In this document: one piece after another, positions 1 through 6,375 of the stretch
Position numbering within the stretch: the first letter of the stretch is position 1
How the letters are laid out: each line of letters opens with the position of its first letter
DNA from: Oscillospiraceae bacterium
Lineage (GTDB): Bacteria; Bacillota; Clostridia; Oscillospirales; Oscillospiraceae
Assembly (NCBI GenBank): GCA_031261245.1
Contig: JAISKU010000174.1
Coordinates: 1 to 16,968 of the forward strand
Reading direction: 5' to 3'
DNA length: 16,968 nt
The notes under the pieces: model-generated
The model's database searches: none
The model's input: only the letters and a program-made list of their open reading frames with translations
Told to the model about the DNA's origin: nothing
Program-made: the position numbers and the translations under genes

Positions 1-168
1 ATCAAGGTCATCAAGGAAGTCCGCGCCATCACGGGTCTCGGCCTGTCAGAGGCGAAGGCGCTCGTCGAGGCGGTGCCCGCGAAGATCAAAGAGGGCGTCA
101 ACAAGGACGAGGCCGCCGAGGTCAAGGCGAAGCTCGAGGCCGCAGGCGCGAAGGTAGACGTAAAGTAA
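1..168 (+). CDS. rplL: Ribosomal protein L7/L12, C-terminal part (5' end outside window)
   Basis: The frame is open from the first base to a TAA stop and encodes the last 55 residues of L7/L12, the stalk protein of the 50S subunit that recruits translation factors. The sequence reads IKVIKEVRAITGLGLSEAKA, then a VEAVPAKIKEG block and an AAEVKAKLEAAGAKVDVK tail, which is the well-known globular C-terminal domain. The N-terminal dimerisation domain and hinge lie upstream of the window. In most bacteria rplJ would precede it; here only its terminator is seen downstream. The gene identity is nearly certain. Confidence 0.97.
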   Translation: MKVIKEVRAITGLGLSEAKALVEAVPAKIKEGVNKDEAAEVKAKLEAAGAKVDVK

Positions 169-184
169 TAGCCGCACAGATACG

Positions 185-222
185 AACTCCCCCGATTACT
201 CGGGGGAGTTCTTGTTATTATT
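185..222 (+). terminator. Intrinsic terminator of rplL
   Basis: A perfect 11-bp inverted repeat (185-195 with 200-210, loop TTAC) starts 17 bases after the rplL stop. It is followed on the plus strand by a T-rich but interrupted tract (CTTGTTATTATTC). On the minus strand no T run follows, so it probably serves rplL more than the convergent DinB-like gene. Confidence 0.85.
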
Positions 223-227
223 CTCTT

Positions 228-713
228 TTATTTGAATACCCACACGTCGTCAATTCCGTGCTCACTAAGCATCTTGTTCAGCTCGCCCGAGTGCGCGGCC
301 AGTTCACGCATGTTATACAGATGAACGCCTATCTGGCTTTTGCCGAAATGGGCTCTCTCCGGCTCTATCGGAGCAGTTACGCCGTCGTCGTCAAGCGCCG
401 CAAGAGAGCTTTGCGCCCTTTTGATAACTTCATCATAGTAGGAGAGAAACGCTTTTTTATCGGGAAGCGTTTCGGCGGTGGCCTCCATCCAATTGCCATA
501 GGGGAGCTTTGACGCAAAGTCCGGGTCCTCGGAACCGCCGCCAAGCTGTCTGTCAATAAAAGCAGCCAAATGATAGGCGATACGGCCGGGTATGTAGTAT
601 GCGTCCGCGTGCGGCTCCAACCACTTGCTTTCCGGAAAGACCTCGGCGATTCCCCTGATAGTCGCGAAGGCTCCGTTGTACTGGGCTCTTACATCGTCTG
701 ATAAATTAGGCAT
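228..713 (-). CDS. DinB-like four-helix protein
   Basis: A 161-residue protein starting MPNLSDDVRAQYNGAF. I recognise the general pattern of DinB/YfiT-like four-helix-bundle proteins: an AYHLAAFIDRQLG helix near residue 45 and a C-terminal helix ending RELAAHSGEL, which resembles the usual HxxxH-R-G-Q metal-binding helix. Only one of the two histidines normally found in that helix is present, so metal binding is uncertain. The family includes thiol transferases and DNA-damage-induced proteins; the substrate here is unknown. The frame stays open upstream to 869, but GGAGGAACGAACT just before 713 is a clear ribosome binding site, and a promoter lies at 741-769. It is a single gene divergent from the rhomboid-like gene. 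Confidence 0.7.
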   Translation of the reverse strand: MPNLSDDVRAQYNGAFATIRGIAEVFPESKWLEPHADAYYIPGRIAYHLAAFIDRQLGGGSEDPDFASKLPYGNWMEATAETLPDKKAFLSYYDEVIKRAQSSLAALDDDGVTAPIEPERAHFGKSQIGVHLYNMRELAAHSGELNKMLSEHGIDDVWVFK

Positions 714-740
714 AGTTCGTTCCTCCTGTCGTTTTGTTCC

Positions 741-769
741 AATGTACCACAACGGAGCGCAAACGTCAA
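741..769 (-). promoter_or_regulatory. Sigma-A promoter of the DinB-like gene
   Basis: Read on the minus strand: TTGACG (764-769), 17-bp spacer, TACATT (741-746). It lies 27 bp before the start codon, back to back with the promoter of the divergent gene. Confidence 0.75.
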
Positions 770-777
770 TAAACAAC

Positions 778-806
778 TTGTATTTGCGCAGCTTCGGTGG
801 TAAAAT
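778..806 (+). promoter_or_regulatory. Sigma-A promoter of the rhomboid-like gene
   Basis: TTGTAT (778-783), 17-bp spacer, TAAAAT (801-806). Transcription would start near 813, giving a leader of only about a dozen bases that consists mostly of the ribosome binding site AAGGTGAT. Confidence 0.7.
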
Positions 807-824
807 ACGTGCAAGGTGATATTT

Positions 825-1676
825 ATGAAATTTCTGTCCCGCGCGATACACAATTTTTGCAAAAAACACCCGCGCTTCGGCGTGAACCGCCTCATGATGT
901 ACATCGTCGGCGCGACGGCGCTCGTGTACATCGTTGACATGATGGACACGACGGGTACCTTTTTGTCGTTTCTCGACCTCTACCCCGGCGGAGTGCTGCG
1001 CGGCGAGGTGTGGCGGCTCATCTCGTGGGTGTTTTTGCCGCCGACCGCGAGCTGGGGGATTATCGGCGTCGCGATTACGCTGTACTTCTACTATTTTGTC
1101 GGCAGCTCGCTCGAAAACGTGTGGGGGCCGGGCAAATTCACGGCCTACTACATCTTCGGCGTGCTGCTGAATATCGTGTACAGCTTTATTGTCTACGCGA
1201 TAACCGGCAGGTATTTCTTCATCAACTCGATGTACCTCAACCTGTCGATGTTCTTTGCGTTCGCGACGCTGTTCCCGGACAACCAGGTGCTGCTGTTCTT
1301 TATAATTCCCGTCAAAATGAAATGGCTCGCGTGGGTGGACGCCGGGTTTTTCGCCTTAACGGTGGTGCGGATGATTGTCGCGGGGTCGTATCTCTACGCG
1401 CTCGTGCCGATTGTGTCGGTGCTCAATTATCTGCTGCTGTGCGGAGTGCCTATCCCCCGCCGTCGGCGCGGCAACACGGGGAACATCGTAAAATTCAAGA
1501 ACCTCGCGCGGCAGGCGGCGTATGAGCGCCAGCACGCGCAGTACCGCCACAAATGCGAGGTGTGCGGGCGCACGGACGTGTCAAATCCGGAGCTTGAGTT
1601 CCGCTACTGCTCGCGTTGCGAGGGGTTCCGCTGTTTCTGCGCGGATCACATAGAAAACCACACGCATTTCAAATAA
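825..1676 (+). CDS. Rhomboid-like membrane protein with C-terminal zinc-binding module
   Basis: A 283-residue protein. Roughly the first 210 residues carry five or six membrane segments in the rhomboid arrangement, including the GEVWRLISWVFLP segment and an ENVWGPGKFTAYYIFG stretch typical of rhomboid L1/TM2. The catalytic GxSG motif is not visible at the expected place (the segment reads NSMYLNLSMFFAFATLFPD), so it is probably a non-proteolytic rhomboid relative. After an arginine-rich stretch (IPRRRRG) the cytoplasmic tail ends in a Cys/His cluster, CEVCG followed by YCSRCEGFRCFCADHIENHTH, likely to bind zinc. I chose ATG 825 because AAGGTGAT precedes it at correct spacing; the GTG at 816 would lie inside that site. 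Function is unknown. Confidence 0.75.
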   Translation: MKFLSRAIHNFCKKHPRFGVNRLMMYIVGATALVYIVDMMDTTGTFLSFLDLYPGGVLRGEVWRLISWVFLPPTASWGIIGVAITLYFYYFVGSSLENVWGPGKFTAYYIFGVLLNIVYSFIVYAITGRYFFINSMYLNLSMFFAFATLFPDNQVLLFFIIPVKMKWLAWVDAGFFALTVVRMIVAGSYLYALVPIVSVLNYLLLCGVPIPRRRRGNTGNIVKFKNLARQAAYERQHAQYRHKCEVCGRTDVSNPELEFRYCSRCEGFRCFCADHIENHTHFK

Positions 1677-1684
1677 GCTTCGCG

Positions 1685-1723
1685 AAAGCGTCCCCGCGTT
1701 CGCGGGGGCGCTTTAATTTTTTT
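1685..1723 (+). terminator. Intrinsic terminator of the rhomboid-like gene
   Basis: A 14-bp GC-rich stem (1685-1698 with 1701-1714, one G-T pair) is followed by AATTTTTTT. It starts 8 bp after the stop codon. Confidence 0.9.
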
Positions 1724-1744
1724 CAAAAAAATTTGAAAAAACAC

Positions 1745-1773
1745 TTGAATACATATGAAACCTATGGTATAGT
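1745..1773 (+). promoter_or_regulatory. Sigma-A promoter of the Rrf2-ridA-cysK operon
   Basis: TTGAAT (1745-1750), 17-bp spacer, TATAGT (1768-1773). The AT-rich stretch 1760-1797 between the -10 box and the ribosome binding site is where an autoregulatory Rrf2 operator would be expected. It contains a weak CCTA-TAGG dyad, but I cannot define an operator by eye. Confidence 0.75.
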
Positions 1774-1818
1774 GTGTATTGGTAGGAAATAAACTATATT
1801 GTCTAAGGACGGCGAAGC

Positions 1819-2256
1819 ATGAAAATATCCACAAAGGGCAGGTACTCTCTGCGTATGTTGCTCGACCTCGCCGAGCACAAGGAGGACGGCTACGTCGCGC
1901 TCCGCGATATTGCGGAGCGGCAGGGAATATCTAAAAAATACCTCGAGCAGATCGTCACGCTTTTTAACAACACCGACTTTCTCCGCACGAACAGGGGCTA
2001 TCAGGGCGGCTATATGCTCGCAAAGGAGCCGCGGCACTACACCGTCGGAGAGATACTGAGGGTCACGGAGGGCAGCCTGTCCCCCGTCGCGTGCATTGAG
2101 GACGACCCGAACCAGTGCGAGCGCAGCGGGTACTGCCTGACGCTTCCGATTTGGAAGGGGCTCGGCAAGGTGATGAGCGAGTATCTCAACGGAATTACGC
2201 TGCAGACCATCATTGACGACTACGGCGGCGCCGGCGCCGATGAATACTATATTTGA
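1819..2256 (+). CDS. Rrf2-family transcription regulator (CymR/IscR-like)
   Basis: A 145-residue Rrf2 protein: MKISTKGRYSLRMLLDLAEH at the N-terminus, winged helix-turn-helix through GISKKYLEQIV, wing at RGYQGGYMLAKEP. The ends resemble Bacillus CymR, the cysteine-metabolism repressor, but unlike CymR it has three cysteines, C92, C100 and C106, spaced much like the [2Fe-2S] ligands C92, C98 and C104 of IscR. IscR's fourth ligand, the His of CLTH, is Leu109 here (CLTL). It may sense iron-sulfur status, redox state or cysteine supply; that is inference. The ribosome binding site TAAGGAC precedes the ATG. It is followed 18 bp later by ridA and then cysK, presumably its regulon. Family assignment is certain; the subtype is open. 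Confidence 0.92.
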   Translation: MKISTKGRYSLRMLLDLAEHKEDGYVALRDIAERQGISKKYLEQIVTLFNNTDFLRTNRGYQGGYMLAKEPRHYTVGEILRVTEGSLSPVACIEDDPNQCERSGYCLTLPIWKGLGKVMSEYLNGITLQTIIDDYGGAGADEYYI

Positions 2257-2274
2257 TTTTTGGAGGGCGTTACC

Positions 2275-2649
2275 GTGCGTATAATTTCAACAGACAAGGC
2301 TCCCGCGGCCGTCGGGCCGTACTCGCAGGCGATCGTCACGGGCGGGGTTGTGTTCCTGTCGGGGCAGCTCGGACTCGTGCCGGAATCCGGCGCGCTTGCC
2401 GAGGGCGGGACGCTCGGGCAGACGAAACAGATTTTCGCCAACATCGACGCCGTACTGCGCGAGGCGGGCACGGCGCCCGAAAATGTCGTGAAAACGACGT
2501 GTTTTCTGACGGATATCGGCGACTTCGCGGCGTTTAACGAGCTGTACGCCGCGTACTTCACCGGAAAGCCCGCGCGGTCGTGCATAGAGGTCTCGGCGCT
2601 CCCCAAGGGCGCGTCCGTGGAGGTCGAGGTCATCGCGGAAATCCTGTAA
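2275..2649 (+). CDS. ridA: RidA family enamine/imine deaminase
   Basis: A 124-residue member of the YjgF/YER057c/UK114 family, a trimeric enzyme that hydrolyses 2-aminoacrylate and related imines released by PLP enzymes, protecting other PLP enzymes from damage. The N-terminal IISTDKAPAAVGPYSQAI, the central GQLGLVPESG and the C-terminal signature PARSCIEVSALPKGASVEVE, with the catalytic arginine, are all present. GTG 2275 is chosen because GGAGGG lies 7 bp upstream and the length then fits the family; the TTG at 2260 overlaps that site. It lies between the Rrf2 regulator and cysK in one operon, which fits protection from aminoacrylate formed by cysteine/serine PLP chemistry. Confidence 0.95.
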   Translation: MRIISTDKAPAAVGPYSQAIVTGGVVFLSGQLGLVPESGALAEGGTLGQTKQIFANIDAVLREAGTAPENVVKTTCFLTDIGDFAAFNELYAAYFTGKPARSCIEVSALPKGASVEVEVIAEIL

Positions 2650-2698
2650 CAAAGTTATTCGTAAAATTCAATAACAATAAAAAAAGGACGGTAGACAC

Positions 2699-3628
2699 AT
2701 GAAAACCTACACAAAGCTCACGGATCTCATCGGCGGAACTCCCCTGCTCGAACTCACAAACTACGAGAAAAAGCTCGGCTCCGGCGCGACGATACTCGGC
2801 AAGCTCGAGTATTTCAACCCCGCAGGGAGCGTCAAGGATCGCATCGCGAAGGCGATGCTCGACGACGCGGAGGCGAAGGGTCTGCTCAAGGCGGATTCCG
2901 TCATCATCGAGCCGACGAGCGGCAACACCGGCATCGGCCTCGCGGCCGTCGCGGCCTCGCGCGGCTATCGCATCATCCTCACCATGCCCGAGACGATGAG
3001 CGTTGAGCGCCGCAATCTGCTGAAAGCCTATGGCGCGGAGCTCGTCCTCACGGACGGCGCGAAGGGTATGAAGGGCGCAATCGCAAGGGCGGCGGAGCTC
3101 GCGGAGGAGATTCCCGGCGGCTTTATCCCCTCGCAGTTCACCAACCCCTCCAACCCCGCGGTTCACAAGGCCACGACGGGCCCGGAGATCTGGAACGACA
3201 CGGATGGCAAGGTTGATATCCTCGTCGGCGGCGTCGGCACAGGCGGCACGATAACCGGCGCGGGCGAATACCTCAAGAGCAAGAACCCGAACATCAAGGT
3301 CATCGCGGTTGAGCCGGCCTCCTCCCCTGTTCTGTCCACCGGCACCGCCGGCGCGCACAAGATTCAGGGCATCGGCGCGGGCTTTATCCCCGACGTGCTG
3401 AACACCTCGGTTTACGACGAGATTATCACCGTCACGAACGAGGACGCGTTTGAGACAGGACGCACGCTCGCGCGCACCGAGGGGCTGCTCGTCGGCATAT
3501 CCTCCGGCGCCGCGACATGGGCTGCCGCGCAGCTCGCCGCGCGTCCCGAGAACAAGGGCAAGATAATCGTCGCGGTGCTCCCGGACACAGGCGAGCGCTA
3601 TCTGTCCACCCCGATGTTCTCCGACTGA
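2699..3628 (+). CDS. cysK: Cysteine synthase A (O-acetylserine sulfhydrylase)
   Basis: A 309-residue PLP enzyme making cysteine from O-acetylserine and sulfide in the cytoplasm. Seen: the PLP lysine in NPAGSVKDRIA (about K46), the substrate loop TSGNTG (about 74-79), the phosphate-binding loop GGVGTGGTITG (about 178-188), GISSGAA near residue 270 and PDTGERYLS at the end. Length is normal for CysK. The ATG is preceded by AAAAAAAGGACGG. It follows ridA by 49 bp with no terminator or clear promoter between, so it is probably the last gene of the Rrf2 operon. In Bacillus and Staphylococcus CysK binds the Rrf2 protein CymR directly, which makes the linkage here notable. Confidence 0.96.
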   Translation: MKTYTKLTDLIGGTPLLELTNYEKKLGSGATILGKLEYFNPAGSVKDRIAKAMLDDAEAKGLLKADSVIIEPTSGNTGIGLAAVAASRGYRIILTMPETMSVERRNLLKAYGAELVLTDGAKGMKGAIARAAELAEEIPGGFIPSQFTNPSNPAVHKATTGPEIWNDTDGKVDILVGGVGTGGTITGAGEYLKSKNPNIKVIAVEPASSPVLSTGTAGAHKIQGIGAGFIPDVLNTSVYDEIITVTNEDAFETGRTLARTEGLLVGISSGAATWAAAQLAARPENKGKIIVAVLPDTGERYLSTPMFSD

Positions 3629-3650
3629 TTGAACGCATAACCGCATAATA

Positions 3651-3676
3651 AAACGGCGCCCGAGAGGGCGCCGTTT
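3651..3676. terminator. Bidirectional terminator between cysK and proA
   Basis: A perfect 11-bp stem (3651-3661 with 3666-3676, loop GAGA). On the minus strand it is followed by TTTTATTAT, a good terminator for proA; on the plus strand by TTTGTTGTT, weaker but adequate for cysK. Confidence 0.85.
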
Positions 3677-3689
3677 GTTGTTGGGAACG

Positions 3690-3714
3690 GCGGGCGATTA
3701 CTAATCGCCCCTAC
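3690..3714. repeat. Short palindromic element, REP-like
   Basis: GGGCGATTA (3692-3700) and TAATCGCCC (3702-3710) form a compact inverted repeat followed by CTACA, 9 bp beyond the proA stop. The layout (GGGCGATT, short loop, AATCGCCC, then CTACA) resembles the short palindromes found scattered between genes in many Clostridia genomes. Only one copy is in this window, so its repetitive nature is inferred from general appearance. Confidence 0.5.
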
Positions 3715-3719
3715 AATCG

Positions 3720-4964
3720 CTATCGCACCTGCCCGGAGCCGTAGATGATGTATTTCGAGCTCGTGAGCTGTTCGAGACCCATCGGGCCGCGCGCGTGGAG
3801 TTTCTGCGTCGAAATTCCGAGCTCCGCGCCGAGCCCGAACACGCCGCCGTCGGTGAAGCGCGTCGAGGCGTTGACGTACACCGCCGCGGCGTCCACGTCC
3901 TCCAGAAAGCGCTGTGACGCGGCGTAGTCGTTCGTGACTATCGCCTCGGAGTGGCCGGAGCCGTACTTCGCGATGTGCGCGAGCGCCTCGTCAAGGCCGC
4001 CCACGACCTTCACGGCGAGGATATAGTCGAGAAACTCCGCGTAGAAGTCCTCCTCGGTCGCGGGCGTCGCGTCCGGGAGGATTTTCAGCGTCTCGGCGCA
4101 GCCGCGCAGCTCCGTGTTCTTCGTGTCGAGCTTCGCCTTGGCGAGCGGGAGGAATTTCGCGGCAATGTCGCGGTCAACGAGCAGCGTCTCCGCCGCGTTG
4201 CACACGGACGGGCGCGAGGTTTTCGCGTTGAAGATTATCTCCGCGCCCATCTCGAGGTCGGCGGTTTTCTCCACGTAGATGTGGCAGTTGCCGACGCCCG
4301 TCTGTATCACGGGGACTTTCGCGTTCGTGACGACGTGGTTGATGAGTCCCGCGCCGCCGCGAGGGATCAGCAGATCGACGTAGCTGACGAGGTTCATCAG
4401 CTCGCCGACGCTCTCACGCGTCGTGTCGGTTATGAGGGACACGGCGTTTTCGGGCAGTCCGGCGGAAGAGAGCGCCGCGCGCATGAGCTCCGTGAACGCG
4501 AGGTTTGAGTTGAACGCCTCTTTCCCGCCGCGCAGAATCACGGCGTTGCCGGATTTCAGGCAGAGCGCCGCGGCGTCCACCGTGACGTTCGGCCGCGCCT
4601 CGTAGATGAACGCGATCACGCCGAGCGGCACCTTTTTCCGCCCGATTAGAAGCCCGTTCGGGCGCGTGGACATGTTCTCCACCTTGCCGATTGGGTCGGG
4701 CAGGGTGATTATCTCCTCCACGCCGTCGGCGATCGCCGCGATTCGCGCCGCCGTGAGCTCAAGGCGGTCGAGGAGCGATTCGCGCATACCGCTCTCGCGT
4801 GCCGCGCCCATATCGAGCGCGTTCGCGGCGAGGATTTTGTCCGTGTTTTCGCGCAGGGATTTCGCAATCTCCGCGAGCGCTGCGTTTTTCGCGGCTGTTC
4901 CGGTGACCGCGAGCACGCGCGCGGCGGCTTTTGCGGCTTGGCCTTGAAGCTCGATAGGTGTCAT
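3720..4964 (-). CDS. proA: Gamma-glutamyl phosphate reductase
   Basis: A 414-residue NADPH-dependent enzyme for the second step of proline synthesis, reducing gamma-glutamyl phosphate to glutamate semialdehyde. It has the family's GVIAFIYEARPNVTVDAAAL stretch (about 115-134), an ILRGGKEAFNSN block (about 143-154), the catalytic cysteine in TSRPSVCNAAETLLV (C255), and the C-terminal FTDGGVFGLGAELGISTQ and GPMGLEQLTSSKYI motifs. Full length. The ATG overlaps the stop codon of the ATL gene in an ATGA tetranucleotide; its ribosome binding site GGAGGGGG lies within that upstream gene. It is the last gene of proB-atl-proA. Confidence 0.97.
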   Translation of the reverse strand: MTPIELQGQAAKAAARVLAVTGTAAKNAALAEIAKSLRENTDKILAANALDMGAARESGMRESLLDRLELTAARIAAIADGVEEIITLPDPIGKVENMSTRPNGLLIGRKKVPLGVIAFIYEARPNVTVDAAALCLKSGNAVILRGGKEAFNSNLAFTELMRAALSSAGLPENAVSLITDTTRESVGELMNLVSYVDLLIPRGGAGLINHVVTNAKVPVIQTGVGNCHIYVEKTADLEMGAEIIFNAKTSRPSVCNAAETLLVDRDIAAKFLPLAKAKLDTKNTELRGCAETLKILPDATPATEEDFYAEFLDYILAVKVVGGLDEALAHIAKYGSGHSEAIVTNDYAASQRFLEDVDAAAVYVNASTRFTDGGVFGLGAELGISTQKLHARGPMGLEQLTSSKYIIYGSGQVR

Positions 4965-5317
4965 TGTAAGTTACCCCCTCCATACCGCCGATCAATCCCC
5001 GGCGGGGCGAACCAGCGGAACCGTTCCATATCGACGCGGCCGTCCAAATCGAACTCCACGCCCTCTTCCGCGAGCATCGCGCGCCGCATCTCCGTGATAT
5101 CGTGGCACACGATACTGCCGTCGGCCTTGACGACGCGGTGCCACGGGATATTTTCGTACTTCCCGACGTCCTTGCCGCGCAACGCCCCCATCGCCCAGCC
5201 GACGACCTGCGCTCCGCGCGGGCGCAGCAACCACTTTGCGATATCGCCGTAGGAGACGACGCAGCCGTAGGGGATCTGCATTACCGTGTCGTAGACCTGT
5301 TCATAAAAGGTGTTCAC
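4961..5317 (-). CDS. Alkyltransferase-like (ATL) DNA-repair protein
   Basis: A 118-residue protein of the O6-alkylguanine-DNA alkyltransferase DNA-binding fold: VYDTVMQIPYGCVVSYGDIA, PRGAQVVGWAMGALRG (recognition helix region), then NIPWHRVVKADG. The active-site PCHRV of true alkyltransferases is PWHRV here (Trp59), the hallmark of ATL proteins such as E. coli YbaZ, which bind alkylated guanines without repairing them and flag them for nucleotide excision repair. The start is GTG 5317, overlapping the proB stop as GTGA; its stop overlaps the proA start as ATGA. It is therefore translationally coupled to both proline genes. The ribosome binding site is weak (GGGGAAA). The family is confident; a role linked to proline is not implied. 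Confidence 0.9.
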   Translation of the reverse strand: MNTFYEQVYDTVMQIPYGCVVSYGDIAKWLLRPRGAQVVGWAMGALRGKDVGKYENIPWHRVVKADGSIVCHDITEMRRAMLAEEGVEFDLDGRVDMERFRWFAPPGIDRRYGGGNLQ

Positions 5318-6102
5318 TGCGGGTTTCCCCGAAACAGCGTTCCGACGCCCGCGTTGCGCGCGGCTCCGTATATGCTCTCCGGCTTTGAGCCGTTTGTGAT
5401 TACGACGTCTATCCCCGCCGCCACCGCAATCCGCGCGGCGGCGATTTTCGTCACCATGCCGCCCGTGCCGAGCGCGCTTCCGACGCCTCCTGCGAGCGCC
5501 TCCACAAATTCGTCAATCTCCTCGACGACGGAGATGATGCGCGCGTCCGCGTTTTTGCGCGGGTCGGCGTCGTACAGTCCGTCGATGTCGGACAGTATCA
5601 CGAGCAAGTCGGCGCTGACGAGCTCCGCGACGATTGCGGAGAGCGTGTCGTTGTCGCCGAACACCTGATGCTCGCTCTCAATCTCCTCGAAGCCGACGCT
5701 GTCGTTCTCGTTCACGACGGGGATTACGCCGAGCGCGAGGAGCGATTCAAACGTGCCGAGGAGGTTCTGGCGCACCGTCGGGCGGTCGATGTCGTCCTTT
5801 GTGAGCAGTATCTGGCCGACGGTCGCGCCGTATTCACCGAAAAACTTGTCGTAGATGTGTATCAGCTCGCACTGGCCGACGGAGGCCACCGCCTGCTTGA
5901 GGCGCAAGTCCGCCGGGCGCTTGGCGAGGTTGAGTTTGCCGACGCCCGCGCCGATGGCCCCCGAGGAGACGAGTATTACCTCGTGTCCCTCGTGCTTGAT
6001 GTCCGCGAGCGCGCGCGTGAGATTGTCGATATTGCGCAGATTCAGACCGCGCCCCTCGTGGCACAGCGTCGAGGTGCCGACCTTAAATACAATTCGTTTC
6101 AT
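5314..6102 (-). CDS. proB: Glutamate 5-kinase, short form without PUA domain
   Basis: A 262-residue amino-acid kinase phosphorylating glutamate in the first step of proline synthesis. Motifs in order: FKVGTSTL at the N-terminus, VSSGAIGAGVGKL (about 46-58), VNENDSV (about 132-138), FGDNDTLSAIVAELVSADLL, SDIDGLYDADPR and GTGGMVTKIAAARIA. The C-terminal PUA domain of the roughly 367-residue E. coli enzyme is absent, as in several Firmicutes and plant-type forms, which may alter feedback control by proline. The ATG is preceded by AAAGGAGAA. It is first in the proB-atl-proA unit; no clear promoter is visible just upstream, so cotranscription with lysA is possible. Confidence 0.96.
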   Translation of the reverse strand: MKRIVFKVGTSTLCHEGRGLNLRNIDNLTRALADIKHEGHEVILVSSGAIGAGVGKLNLAKRPADLRLKQAVASVGQCELIHIYDKFFGEYGATVGQILLTKDDIDRPTVRQNLLGTFESLLALGVIPVVNENDSVGFEEIESEHQVFGDNDTLSAIVAELVSADLLVILSDIDGLYDADPRKNADARIISVVEEIDEFVEALAGGVGSALGTGGMVTKIAAARIAVAAGIDVVITNGSKPESIYGAARNAGVGTLFRGNPQ

Positions 6103-6375
6103 TGTTGTTCTCCTTTTTTCGCCTGTGCGGCGGGCGCTATTTTCTACCGAACATTTGTCTCCGACGGCACCCTTTTCTGTCGAGAAAAGGGTGAAAAAGC
6201 GATTTGAAACCTACGGTTTCAAAACTTCCCTCACACGATTGGCTTACGTGGGTTTTTTGCTTCGAGAAACTCATTTGTTTGTGAAAGCGGTACGCATCGC
6301 GGACACGCGATTTCTCGCGTCCAAAACCGAACGGGCGAAGCGGCAACGACCGCTTGCGCTACTGCGGCTCGTCGT
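6103..6375 (-). other. Structured noncoding spacer between lysA and proB
   Basis: These 273 bp hold no convincing gene. At least three inverted repeats are visible: 6168-6178 with 6183-6193 (perfect 11 bp, loop of 4), 6203-6211 with 6215-6223 (perfect 9 bp, loop of 3), and a bulged stem at 6301-6322 (GGAC..GCGA with TCGCGTCC). A short dyad AAGCGG-CCGCTT lies at 6338-6354. On the minus strand the second hairpin is followed by TCGCTTTTT and could be a weak terminator for lysA. ACAAATG occurs twice on the minus strand. It could be a dispersed intergenic repeat or a proB leader; I did not find T-box or known riboswitch signatures. Confidence 0.5.

Noticed and set aside
2630..3646. Long open frame of 338 codons antisense to cysK
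   Set aside because: It mirrors the codon pattern of cysK, is rich in Arg/Ala/Gly without any recognisable domain, and lacks a ribosome binding site; GC-rich genes commonly create such shadows.
6103..6375. T-box or proline-related riboswitch before proB
   Set aside because: AGGGTG occurs, but the T-box consensus AGGGTGGNACCGCG and the specifier stem are absent.
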